Source: Cristatella mucedo
Taxonomy: Eukaryota; Bryozoa; Phylactolaemata; Cristatellidae
Reading direction: 5' to 3'
Length of the DNA stretch: 64,000 nucleotides
Assembly: GCA_009760855.2 (NCBI GenBank)
Contig: WPIO01000007.1
Location: forward strand, 5,018,501-5,082,500
Under the pieces are notes generated by a model. That model made no database searches. It was not told where the DNA came from and saw only the letters and a list, made by a program, of their open reading frames with translations. Shown one piece after another: positions 10,871-21,682 of the stretch. Position numbers and translations under genes: made by a program. Positions within the stretch are counted from its first letter, which is position 1, and each line of letters opens with the position of its first letter.

Positions 10871-12408
10871 GCTAGTCTCGCGACGCCACGGCGCAGTAGC
10901 GGTGCGAAATGACGTCTTCTGTCAGGGACAGGGGTCACTCAGCATGCATGCCAGCTGTACTGCTCTCGGACGGCAGGCGAGCTCGGTGTCGGCATGCAGC
11001 TGCAGCACAGCCGTGCTGCCAAAGGACGCAACGCTTTCGCTGGCAACGGCCTTCAGTTCACAGCCAACGCTCGCGCAGCGATTCGCGAAGCGCTCCGTCG
11101 GATGAGCCAGGCTCCTTGCGGCGGCATGCGGGGGGGGGGAGGGGCTCACAAAGCAAAGCGGCCGCAGATGCCCGGCGCTCGGCCGATCCCCGAAGCTGTA
11201 ATAAGTTGCACCGATTATCGTACGGCGATAATAGTCCCGCGGCGCTCGGGGCGGCTAAACCATTTACAGGCGGCGCTGCCAGTCGCCGGGCGGCAGCGCT
11301 ATTAGCAAACGACGCTACCGGGAGCTGGGCTGCGTCGGCCTCAAACGAGGCCGGCACGGCACGCCGGCCAAGCTAGGAGCCGGCGCGGCAGGTGCTGACA
11401 AAGCGCTGAGGACGACGCGGCGGCGGCGGCTGCAACCCCTCTTAATTAGAAGAATATAGGCTCTTCTTCGCTGCGTCAATAGAGCGCGACAAAAAGCCAT
11501 TCGCGTTACGGCCGCTCGCTCTCTCTCTTGTTTACACGTCCCGTTTAGAGCGAGCGTCGCCCGCTAAGCCACTGCATTGGCTACAGTCTCGCACAGGGTA
11601 TCGCCGTCATTGCAGGGTATCGGGGCCCTACTCCTCCTCGGCCACTTCGCCCCGCGAGTTCAGGACTGAGGCTGGGACGCGGCGTGGGCGCGCGAGCGTC
11701 GGCGGTCTCCACTCGTGCCCAGCCACCACCCCCCCCCCCCCGACGCTGGGACGAGGTATCGCGCGTTGGGCTTCCCAGGCGGCGTCGGCAGCTGCAGGCG
11801 ACGACCGGCAGCAGCCAGGTAGAACCGGAACACCACATGCCGCGAGGACCCCTGCTCCGACGGCAGCTGGCCGGCGGCCACCCATTACAGAATGTATGGG
11901 GAGCGGGCATCGCATTACCCACGGCGGCGCGGCGTGGCGTCGGACTAAATGAGACGCCGGCTTACAAGCCGCACTCGCGCGCGGATCCGGCCGCCGCTGC
12001 GCCCTTCCAGATCGCCAGGACGTCGCTCGTCGCGCGGAAGCGGAGCGGGGATGTCGCCAAGCGAAGCGCAAAACGCGCTCTCGCGAAACGCACCAGCGGT
12101 GTCCAGCGCGCCCCACTTGCGAGCGCCCCCCCCCCGCGCGCGGGACAGCTAAGGCTGCCAGCGGCTTGGGCGCGGCACCGGTCGCCCGCTCGGCCAGCTG
12201 CTGCGAGCGTCCGGCGCGCTTCCATTGTGCTGGCCGAACGGCGGACGCGACGCTCAACCGGCCGCGGCGAGCCGGCGCATGCGACTTTTGACGGCGCCGC
12301 AAGCGGCCATTGTTTACAACATATTTACTCAACGATGTCGAAAGAAAAGCCAACAGCGCGAGGCTTTACACACCCAGTCGCTCACTCGCGGAGCATCTAC
12401 GCGAGCAG

Positions 12409-12442
12409 GAGCAGGAGCGGCGCGCTACCGCCGCTCCTGCTC
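12409..12442. other. Perfect 14-bp GC hairpin
   Basis: The arm 12409-12422 (GAGCAGGAGCGGCG) is exactly complementary to 12429-12442, with a 6-base loop. It lies in the CpG-rich region with no coding frame that explains it. Confidence 0.7.
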
Positions 12443-13357
12443 GCGCCGAGGCGGGGTGGGGGGGTGAGTGCATCGGTCGCACGCACTTGGCGAGCGAGCG
12501 ATCAAGGACCATCTATCTAATGGGGCCGCTCAGGCGGAGCGTGAGCACTCGCCGCGGGTTGGGCGCGAGGGTTGAAGGTGAGGTGTAATTCGAGGGAGGG
12601 CGACGGTATATGATTTCAATAAATCGAGAATCAAAGAGTAATAAACGCTCCGGCGCGGCTCGGGGAACAATCAATACCGCACGAGTATTACGCACGCCGC
12701 CGCCGCCCCAAATGAGCGACCAGCCGAAGCCCGAGGAGCTTCCAAAACGGGCGACTTGCAGTGCAGCAGGTCAGTCGCGACATGGGCGACAGCAGGCGAA
12801 GCGACGACGGCCACCGCAAAATCGCTGCGACCGCAGCGAAGGAATGGACCAAGATGGTGGAAGCGGAGCGGCTGCCGAGTCAAGCGGGGGGGGGGATACG
12901 TACGCAAGGCGGCGGCGGGGGGGGGGGGGGGTGGCGGCGATGGTGGCCAACCGGCCAGCCCCAACCATCTCCCTGCCCGCGAAGCCCGCATGGAGCTGCG
13001 GCTAACGCGCTCGGCTAGAACGCTGCTCAGGGGATTTCGGACGCGCAGACCGCTCGGCTTCCGCGAAGTAAGACTCGGGGGGGGGGCCGCGCAGCCGGAG
13101 GGCGGCGGCGCACGACGAGTCCGCGCGGCTGGGCTCGCGCAAGCGTCGCTCTGAGCGCTCACAAAGAGAGCGCGCGCAGGCGGGGCAGCCAGCCCCGGTC
13201 CGCCGCCGCCGGCGACCGAGTCCCCGGCGCTTCGCGGACGCACGGATCAATGCAACATTATAATGTTTATTTTTCATTGTTGCCTTTGGCAGAGTCACCT
13301 GATCGCCCCGAGATAAGGCAGACCGAGCGGCCTTCGCGTATCGGCGCTAACGCGTGC

Positions 13358-13390
13358 TACCGCCGCCGCAGATAGGCGAGGCGGCGGTAG
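13358..13390. other. 10-bp GC hairpin
   Basis: CTACCGCCGC (13358-13367) pairs exactly with GCGGCGGTAG (13381-13390), with a 13-base loop. Confidence 0.55.
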
Positions 13391-14148
13391 CGGCGGCGCA
13401 ATGACGGGGACGGCTCGTCCGGGCACGCACTCTTCCGCGCCGCCAGGCCCCCCGGGGCGTCAACGGCGGTCTGCAGGCGGCGAACGACCCCGATGCGCTC
13501 GCTGCCAAGGGACAAGGCGCCCGGCTCCGCGCGCTGGCGCCGCGAAAGCCAGCCGACATTCCCCGCGGGCGCAGCCGATGGATCGAGCGCCGTGCGGCAG
13601 CCGGCGCGCGCCAGCGAACGTGGCAGGTCGTGGCGGGACCGCCGCGGTCGGCGCTGGCTGCTGCGTGCAGGTAGATCGGCGCGGAATAATTAGAACGGTG
13701 CGCTCTAACAGCGGCCGGACTTAACAGTCCTGGCGGACAAAGGCATGCTGATGAATGGCTAAATCCCACATTTATTTTTCCACTCGACCTGCCGAGCACA
13801 ATGGGGGCCTCGCTTAGGCGGCCCACAAATGGGTAGCTATTCAAGGAAAGGCTCTGCAGCCAGTCGCCAATAGAGGCGAACCGCGAAGAAGAAGGGCGAT
13901 GCGGGCGGCGCGAGCATCTGTCAGGACGTGTCGCGGCGGTCCGGCCGGCGGGCGGGGGAAGGAAGGGCACTCCGGTATGCAAATCGCCGGCGTTGCCGCG
14001 CGTCGCGGGTTGTCGTGGCCGCCGCTATCTCGCCCTGGCGGATGTATCACATCTGGTGATTAGCCAAATTACGCCGCCGCCCGACGGCCCTCCGCCGCTC
14101 GGACGCAGGACGCGCGCCGGCCGGAGGCTGCGCCCGGCGCGCGACGGC

Positions 14149-14213
14149 TGCGCCGCGGCGCGCGAGGCGCTCTGCCTCGGTCGGAGGCGGATCGCCTCGC
14201 GCGCCGCGGCGCA
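14149..14213. other. Perfect 21-bp GC-rich hairpin in the CpG region
   Basis: The arm 14149-14169 is exactly complementary to 14193-14213, with a 23-base loop that itself contains a GCCTC/GAGGC stem (14174-14178 with 14184-14188). It could be a cruciform, or a structured 5' UTR or intron RNA element. No coding frame explains it. Confidence 0.8.
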
Positions 14214-14580
14214 AGCAGCCGCGGGACAGATACGGGACGCCCGTGTACTAGCGGGCGCCGCCACCGCAGCTCTCCGGGCGATGTCGCCGGCGGCCGGGCG
14301 TCTGGTCAAAATGGCTGCCCACTCCCACGGCGGGGGGGGGGGGTTACCTCTCCCACCTCAGCGCCAACCAGCGGCGGCGATAGCTACGGGCGCTGCCCCG
14401 AGCGGTGAGCTCCCGAAGGTGCGGGCGCGGGGGTAGCGCCGTTCGCGTCGACGCTCGAAGGAGGGGCCGGCCGCGGACGCGCGCTCGCGGCGGCGATGCC
14501 ACCCGGAACGTCCGGTGCTGCCGCGCTCCTCGCTCGCGCGTGCGGGCGGAGCGCGCGCTCGCAGATGTGAGCCCACTTAC

Positions 14581-14740
14581 TTGGTGGTCCGCTGCTGAGG
14601 CGCGCGGTAAGCACTGACGAGCACGTACATCCGCAGTCGCAGCATCCGGCAAACCAACTGACTACCCGCCGACCGCGCAGCACAAAAGGTTTTATCGCCG
14701 GTCCACACTCTATTTAGCGGAGCCAATCAAAGCGCGATAA
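14581..14740 (-). promoter_or_regulatory. Candidate scribbler promoter and non-coding first exon
   Basis: Reading the minus strand from 14730 there is an inverted CCAAT box (ATTGG, about 14723-14727), an AT-rich CTAAATAG (about 14711-14718), a TATA-like CGATAAAACC (about 14689-14698), and TCAGT (14658-14662), an initiator-like string at the usual TATA spacing. About 80 bp further a strong donor GTAAGT starts at 14580 after CCACCAA. Together these fit a short non-coding first exon (about 14660-14581) spliced to the acceptor at 10110, leaving a 4.5-kb first intron. All of this is inference from motifs. Confidence 0.4.
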
Positions 14741-14759
14741 TTTGTAAACTCGTTCTACG

Positions 14760-15520
14760 ATTGGATGGATTGCCGCTTGCGCCTCGTGACACTGCTCAGA
14801 GGTTGCGGCCGGTCGCCCCGCCGACCGAAATGAGGCTCGCGACCCTGTGGCGTCGCTTCGAGATAGATAGATACCCTGGCCGGCGGCTTGAGATAGGGAG
14901 GGGCGCTGAGCGCCTCGAGTGTCAGTAAGCAACGCCGATCGCCGTTTCTCAGCCTCGCAATAATTGTGGGAGGCTACGACAGTGCCCTCTAGGACGACAG
15001 CGCAGCAGGGTGGTTGGGGGGGGGGGTTGGTGGCGTGGTATTCGGGGTGGTGCGGGGAATGGCAGCAAGCTGTAACGTCGGATGGGCTGCCCAACGGCGC
15101 CGCCAATACAATATCAGCGATGCCCCGCTTCAAAGCTATGCTATCGGAGTTAGTTTAAAGCCAGTGAACACTGGCTCAAGTCTTCGACGGGACGATACAG
15201 TAATGAGCAGCGAGTTTATTGTATATTTATGGTAACGGAGCTCGAATCCACTGACCGCTGGGTGGTCCTTTCAAGTTCCTGTACCGGCGCCATATGCAGT
15301 ATTCCTCTATATGTGAAATTGGGCGGCTTATTCGCCAGGGTAAGTAGGACGCAGCCACTTTCATGGCACCGTGCAAGGGCTTTAGCCAGCATCTCACCGA
15401 CGGCCTCGGCTAGGCAAGCTAGCAGTGCGATCGTTTCTGACGTTTCAACCTGCCTTCGACCGAACTTCAGTGCATGGAAGACTTTACACATGTAATGCTT
15501 CCATTTTTTTAAATCCACAG
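14760..15520. other. Intergenic, nothing recognised
   Basis: GC content falls to the level of the bulk sequence. There is an 11-base G run at 15016-15026. A 100-codon minus frame at 15216-15518 reads smoothly but matches no family I know and has no supporting splice sites. Confidence 0.4.
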
Positions 15521-15524
15521 AGTC

Positions 15525-16330
15525 GCGAAGACAAAGTAAGTCCTATGCAGGAGTTTTCTATAGCCCACTCAAAAAGCTTAAGCCGCATTCTGTACGGAAG
15601 CGGTAGCCAACAGACTTCATCTCACGAAACATAAAGAAAGTGGACAATAGGTTTGCTGTTACAATCGTCCGCTTAAAGACCGTTGGCGACAGAAGCTTTA
15701 GCTCTGCAGGTTCTAGACTGTGGAACTCGCTTCTACAATGCTTACGCAAGACAACTACTCTTCTGCTGCCGACTATGGCTCATCCTTTTCAGTGAGCTAC
15801 TACTTCCACGCTATCACTACCTCAACTGCTCTCCTGACTCTGCTATGCTTCCCACTTTCTCTCTGTTGCGTGAGACGAAGTCTGTTGGCTACCGAATGCG
15901 TACCGAAAGCCGCTTAGGCTGTGAGTGAGCTATACAAAACTCCTGCGTAACACCCACAGTCTTTATGACTTTGTGGATTTACAGACGGGATACAAAGTGA
16001 TCAGCATAGCAGAGTAAGGAGAGCAGTTTAGGTAGTGAGTGAATAGCATGGACTTAGCTGCTCAGGACTGCTGGAAAGGATGTGCCACAGCCGGCAGCAG
16101 GAATTCCACAGTCTAGGACCTGCTGAGCAAAAGCTTCTGTTGCAGTCGCCTTAATAGGAGTGGAACAGCTAAGTTATTGTCTTAGAGGTAAGGGGGAGGC
16201 TGAAACTGCTGCAGCAGTTCAGCTAGGTATAAAGGAGCCAAGCTTCGGTGGGCCTTGTGAGTCAGCTTAAGAACTTAACTGACATGGCTATGAGCATGAG
16301 CTTGCTAATTTAATCACTTGGGACCATTTA
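15525..16330 (-). mobile_element. LINE family B copy (L2/CR1-like), 5'-truncated, split by a second copy
   Basis: Minus-strand LINE 3' region. The segments 15525-15642 and 15994-16330 align in order with the intact stretch at 40815-41243 and with 30945-31400. Its coding end matches the C-terminus of an L2/CR1-type reverse transcriptase and 3' UTR. Between the two segments lies a plus-strand copy of the same family flanked by the direct repeat AAAGTG (15637-15642, 15994-15999). Confidence 0.8.
15643..15993 (+). mobile_element. LINE family B copy nested in opposite orientation
   Basis: Plus-strand 5'-truncated copy beginning at the DNK-LAVPF..TVGDRSFSSAGSRLWNS part of the reverse transcriptase C-terminus. 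It ends with the family 3' end (AACACCC..TTTATGACTTTGTGG..TTACAGACGGGATAC). It interrupts the minus-strand copy of the same family and is flanked by a 6-bp target duplication AAAGTG. Confidence 0.8.
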
Positions 16331-16361
16331 TAATAATAATACAACAATATAACATACTAAA

Positions 16362-16418
16362 TAATATATATATATATATACATAACCATATACAATTATA
16401 TATATATATATATATATA
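16362..16418. repeat. (TA)n microsatellite
   Basis: Two TA runs separated by a short CATAACCATATACAA interruption. Confidence 0.9.
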
Positions 16419-18313
16419 ATAAATAGTAATAACATGTCCAATTAGCTGCAATAGAGAACTCAAATCTTTTTCTAGGCATGAAAAGCCTGCTGGAAAGGCA
16501 ATTGCTTAGTACTAGCGAGAGCACAATTTTGGTGCTGAAAGAGCACACAAGAAACGGTTCACGAGGTCTGAGCAAAGGCTGTTAAGGAACAGACGCTTTT
16601 TTAGCTTTATTTTAATGAAAGGGTTCACTGAAAAAAGGACTAGCCAAGCTACAAGTGATTGGTTTCAGCTATACTGCAGCACTCGTCCATGCCCCGACGA
16701 GCTGCAGCAAATAGCACGACCAGCTAGTCCCTAAGGCAGATAGATGCCTGTTGTCATACCGACGCAGATGCACCGAGCAGTCGAGTCGGCAGCACTATCT
16801 ATCTATCCGAGGGGGTCTGAGGGGCTAGGTGGCCCCCTCAGCAGTAGGCTTCCGGCTTGAGCCTCGACAGGTCCAGCGACGAGCCTCATGCTGCTCCCAT
16901 CATTATGATTCTTCCAACTAAGTAGACTATTGCAAACTAAGGTTTGGCGATGTATTGATCGGTCTTTTATCGATCACACACCTAGTCTCAACTGTCAGAG
17001 CCGTCGTCGAGATGTCCATCTGAAGAGTGCTCATTCAGTTCGGGGATTTAGTTAAGCCACCGAGCCGAAAAATCCACACGAGTCACATCTTTTTCACCCA
17101 ATGACAGGAACAACAGGGCCATTTACGGCTGGTCTGCGATGTCTTGCGATTGACGGTCGATAAATCACGCCAGTGCTGGGTGAAGTTCAAAATTAAACAG
17201 CTTCTATCAGTCAGTTTTTAACGACACACACACGATCCGACAATTCGGAGGTCACACGAAAGGAGAAAATGTCTCGCAGAAACAACTTTCGAATTTTGGC
17301 TGCAACAAATGGACATGGCCTGAAAGCTCCTGCCACACGTATTACCTGCACATTTTTGTTTTTGGTTCAATAGACACAGGCACACTGTGGCCAAGGGTGA
17401 CTGCACACATCCGGGCATCCAAATCAGCACTGAAGCACGGCAGGCATAGCAATCCGAAAAGGACAGGCAAGAACTACCTTCTAGCAAGCAGGACAAACGA
17501 TCGTCGATGATCCGCTGGCAGCCACCAAGCACTCCATGCTCCAGCCAGCTTAAAGCAGGAGTTGAAGCTCAGTAGGCTCAGTATGGGCCACATGCCAAAG
17601 CCACGGTGTCACCGGGCCACCAATAAAGGACTAGCAGAACTCGCTTGTTTAAGCTGACACCTATGCTCGGACTGACATGTATTCTCTGACCTGAGCTCAG
17701 AATAGAGGCGACACTTAGCTTCAAGACTGTGCAAGGGACAGCGAATTACACTGCACATTTATTCTAGAGCCACGCAGTGCAGAGGCCAGACTGCACCGGA
17801 TAATGGAGAGACCAGGCTTGCTGCAGCTGCTTAGCTCTGGCTGCAGGCATAAATACGTTCACACATATCAGGCAGTCTTAATCGACTACCAACGAAGAGC
17901 AAGCAATTAGCAATTAAAAGCAGCAGGTAGCACGACATTCGACATTTGTGGAGGTAACAATAAAATGCATCTGCACCAGCAACGCCAGTGCTGTATCCTC
18001 GTGTCACAAAGAGCCGCTACGTCCTCATCACGTCACGTGGAGGCTGGTGAGCCTTGTTTGAGGTCATATTAATGCGCTTAGCCATAGATTGCATGACGCA
18101 CGGCTTTTAGAACAGCTCCGTCCAGTTTGTCTGCAACAACATTAAAAAATCCCGCTGTGATCAGTGAAGGCAGCTACCGGGTTGTATGCTCTTTCAGCCT
18201 CCTCGCATCTGATGGCCGATTCGGGGAAAGGTGACTATTTGCTCTCCATAGTCTCTATGCTAATCAAGCTTGCACTGCCGGCCTTCGTGCAAACCATCAC
18301 CGAATGGGAAGCC

Positions 18314-18513
18314 ATTAGACCACAGACAACCGAATGAGCAGCAGTAGGACATGAAATGTATCCACAGTCAGTAGTATTTTTAACAATTCAACAGCGATGC
18401 AACTAAATCGATGCATAGCCATTCGAAAAACCCCAAAGCAACGCTTGAAAAAGGCAGATTCTCTAGACATGATGAAAGACACGGCATTTTGAGATACACC
18501 GAAGCTTGCTGCC
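18314..18513 (-). pseudogene. Possible transposase helix-turn-helix relic (pogo/CENP-B-like)
   Basis: A short minus-strand frame starts DLAASFGVSQNAVSFIMSR, which resembles the LA..FGVSQ.TVS helix-turn-helix of CENP-B/pogo-type transposases. A stop codon lies immediately before it and downstream residues match nothing I know. Pogo-like MITEs occur elsewhere in the window (60.1-60.7 kb), which makes a relic plausible. A chance match remains possible. Confidence 0.25.
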
Positions 18514-19550
18514 AAGTCTCACGTGCATCATTTATCGTTGCATTTATTGTTGCCGACAGCTGCTGATATTGATGTAGAAGAAGTCTTGGTCTGCTGGCTG
18601 AACCTACCTCTAGCAAACAATACAATGCCTGGTTTGATGCCGGTTGGGAGGGCTCATAATAGTCTGACCGTATCATTCATGACCTGCATCCTTCCTGCCT
18701 TCAATCAAGATGTTCTTTTTGCTCTGGTCAGTGGTGGTTGAAACCACACCATAATAACAGCTCCAAGATGCCTTTTTCGGTGCTGTTATTATGCCGAGAT
18801 GCAACTAGTTCTCATTTCCCATACTGGTAAAAATCGCTTGGCATAATAAATAATAAAAACCGTTGTATTCTTTAATATTCCTAGATAAGTGTGCACTTTT
18901 GCAGTGTACACAGTCATTATTGCTTTTTTACTAAGGTATTCTCACAACGATCATGATCAATAAAGTTCCAGTCATGCCTGCTACAGATACTGACGGATGC
19001 GACATAAATTAGGTCATACGTCGGCCTGCCTTGACGGATATTGAAAATTGAAAAGGGTGGCTACTTCAAACTTCTCAGAGGCAGTACTGACCATACAGCT
19101 ATAATAGAGCTGCTTATTACAGTCATCTTGGGCAAACGAAGGCAAACGGTGCAGCCACCAGACTCAGACAGCTAGTGCATCGCATGTTTGCACCAGAACG
19201 ATAATTATCAAGCCTTAAATTTACTCAGACAGGGACACACGACAGGGACACACGTCAGCAGACAGAGACACAGGTCAAGCACGATTTACAAAATGTTTCA
19301 GGCAAGCCACAGACGAATCGCTTGTATCAGCGGACAACAGAAGCCAGATGGCTGAGGCTACGTCTTCGGATTTGCTGCTTGGCAATTTTTTGCAGGTTCA
19401 GTGAGCAGGTTCAGTAAAGCAACGCTTAAACTGGATTCAGTGCAATATGCTCTACAGCTAGGCTCATTCAATAGACCAGGGCACTATACAAATGAATCAT
19501 ATTTATTTGATAACTACACACTGATTACATACCCAATTTTATCGCCAGGT

Positions 19551-19710
19551 GTCTATAAAGATTAGCTAATTCAACAGTCTCATTTGTATCGTGGCAGAAG
19601 AGCTTCAAAGACTATTGCCACCACTAGCAGTGGGCAATAAAGGATCACCTAGTGGAAGGGGGGGGGCTCGAACTCGAACGTGGGTCGTAAAGAGCAAGCA
19701 CCTTACCCTG
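19551..19710 (-). mobile_element. SINE family B copy (tRNA-derived)
   Basis: Read on the minus strand it has the family B head (CTTACCTCCAGGGTAAGG..GCTTGCTCTT), a B-box-like GTTCGAGTTCGAGC, and the typical end (AAATGAGACTGTTGAATTAGCTAATC). A 9-base G run (plus strand 19658-19666) lies in it. Confidence 0.65.
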
Positions 19711-20003
19711 GAGGTAAGACCCGGTACACTGCATGCTACGCCGTCTTCAAGCGAGTGCCAATGAAACATCTTAAAGATGCATTTTAAATAGATGCAACCG
19801 AAATCTTTGAGGGGTGGCTAAGCCACCTGGAGACAGCATGCTTCAACCACTAACGCCTGATGAGTAATTTCCTACTATAGCAACCCCCTTTTATTTCTGA
19901 GACTATACTAGAGAACAGGTTTGACCGCGTGACAGCAGCCAGAGCAAATAAAGCACAGCAATGCCGATTTGCATTTTCACAATCGCCAGGCAATCAGGCT
20001 TAC

Positions 20004-20109
20004 ATATCTTGTGCTGCCCTCGCACAGGGAACTTTATGGGAATCTCCATGGCATTTTCGCAGAGGAAAACATATGGCGAGTCTGATTCTTGGGAGTCTGT
20101 ACCTTCGAA
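20004..20109 (-). CDS. TRIP4: TRIP4/ASC-1 exon, C-terminal end of ASCH domain
   Basis: A 106-nt exon encoding FEGTDSQESDSPYVFLCE then NAMEIPIKFPVRGQHKI. Human TRIP4 has DISQESDSPFVFICKNPQEMVVKFPIKGNPKIWKL at the same place. The acceptor GTCTTGCAG (ends 20110) and donor GTAAGC (20003-19998) frame it exactly. It enters in phase 0, as the preceding exon leaves, and leaves in phase 1 after a T, which could complete the human Trp codon. The ASCH domain is a beta-barrel fold thought to bind RNA. TRIP4 is the scaffold of the ASC-1 complex (with ASCC1-3), which acts in transcription coactivation and ribosome quality control. About 20 further residues are expected in one more exon, not found here. Confidence 0.92.
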
Positions 20110-20184
20110 CTGCAAGACAGCCGCAGACGCCTGGTGACCACATGAGCAAGCATCTTGTGACAAAAGAAGGAGATAGTGAGTGGA

Positions 20185-20185
20185 T

Positions 20186-20252
<67 letters not shown>
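20185..20252. repeat. (GA)n microsatellite
   Basis: Dinucleotide array with one phase slip (GAGGAG) near 20211. Confidence 0.97.
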
Positions 20253-20255
<3 letters not shown>

Positions 20256-20408
20256 AGAAGGTGAGACATCACATCAATAACCAACAATATCGCTAATGAC
20301 AAAGGATCCGGCCGACAATATGATTAGCATACTTTGTCAGCTGCATGTACAAAGTCAGATCAGCTAATGCCAATAGCCAATATGGAGTGGCTGCAAGAAT
20401 AATGGCAG

Positions 20409-20435
20409 GAGCGATGCTGCGATGCAGCATCGCTC
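20409..20435. other. Perfect 12-bp hairpin with 3-base loop
   Basis: GAGCGATGCTGC (20409-20420) pairs exactly with GCAGCATCGCTC (20424-20435). Confidence 0.7.
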
Positions 20436-20577
20436 ACTCCACAGGATCATGCTGTTGCTGCAACTCAGCAGGATCACGGCAATGGTTAGAAAGAGCCTTC
20501 TAGAAAGTCAACTGCCCCTTGCATTGCTGCGATCATGCCTGGTCGCAGTTACAGAGAAAGAGTATCAGAGATACAAA

Positions 20578-20744
<167 letters not shown>

Positions 20745-21296
20745 CCGAGCAGCTTCCACTGTGGCATGCAGCTGCCATTGTGCAGGCACTGGTGTGCAGA
20801 AGGGCATTGATTGGATTTCCCATCCACAAGGAATTAATACCAATTGACTGTCTGTTCTCACATCATTACAGGACCCAGTGGACAGCCTGGCCACAGCCAG
20901 CTCCAGACTCGGTGGCAGCCGCAGGCAGCAGTGTAGTCCTGGAAGCTGTTGAAGGTGCTGTGCAGCCACGCTGCTCTGCTGGGTCAACGGGCAGGACCCA
21001 GCAAACGAGCCGAGCAGGCCAGCGAGCGCTGACCGGTATTCATGGGGGCAAGGAGCGGTGGCTGCAGGCAGCTGCATCGAACCAGCTCGGCAAGTCCTGG
21101 GCGGCTCCACCTCCGCTGCTTTTCAATGTGTTCCACTCCCCTGCTGCTGCTGCCCCCCCCCCCCCCGATTGCACTCTGCCTGATCTCGCTCTCTTTCTCT
21201 CCATCTTCTCCCCTCCACTTTGCCCTGCACTGCAGGAGTCTTGGCAGTCGACCTGACCTGACCGCATCCTGCATCGTCTGCTGTCACGTCATAAAA

Positions 21297-21470
21297 AGTA
21301 AGGAAATAAGTAAAGATTAGCCGATTCAACAGCCTCATTTACATGGCGAGCTGAGGAGCCACAGCAGCTACCTCTCCTGCCTGCTGTGGGCAATGCAGAA
21401 TTGCCAGCTGCAGGACTCGAACCCACGACCCGGGTCGTGAATTACGAGCGAGCTACGCCGATCTCTGACC
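21297..21470 (-). mobile_element. SINE family B copy
   Basis: On the minus strand it carries a tRNA-like head, a B box GGGTTCGAGTCC (about 21414-21425), then the family end ATGAGGCTGTTGAATCGGCTAATC (21312-21335) and an AT-rich tail. It lies inside a TRIP4 intron in sense orientation. Confidence 0.75.
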
Positions 21471-21682
21471 AGCTCGTCAATGCACACGTGGACTGGCGGT
21501 CCCGAGGTCTACCCGGTTGCCGCTTTGCACGGTTAGGTGCCGGCGCTCGATGCAGACGGCCGAGTCGCTGAGAGTGCATGCAAGACAAACCCAACTAGGC
21601 TTCATCGAGCAACATACTGATTAAAAACTCGAATAGGAACTGTCTGGCACTGGTAGCTTCAGCTCCAGTGCTGCTTAGTTAC

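Larger units (their letters stand above)
10110..14760. other. CpG-rich upstream region (CpG-island-like) of scribbler
   Basis: About 4.6 kb of very GC-rich, CpG-dense DNA, unlike the surrounding AT-richer intergenic sequence. Open frames across it on both strands overlap each other, have no family match and are best read as composition artefacts. It holds poly(G)/poly(C) runs of 10-15 bases (11130, 11729, 12126, 12886, 12917, 13077, 14332), a (GA)n tract, several perfect GC hairpins, and small AT islands at 10364-10412, 13250-13282 and 13765-13790. The most likely role is promoter and 5' intron of scribbler. Confidence 0.6.
16331..19550. other. Intergenic or TRIP4 3' region, no exon recognised
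   Basis: This stretch should hold the last, very short coding exon and 3' UTR of TRIP4 (minus strand), since the exon at 20109-20004 ends in a donor. I could not identify it with confidence. It includes an AT microsatellite at 16362-16418 and a near-perfect hairpin at 18750-18793 (CATAATAACAGC with GCTGTTATTATG). The rest looks like unique non-coding DNA. Confidence 0.4.

Noticed and set aside
12713-12775. Plus-strand MSDQPKPEELPKRATCSAAG followed by a GTCAGT donor
   Set aside because: A possible first exon of a divergent gene, but there is no family match, and such frames are common in this CpG-rich block.
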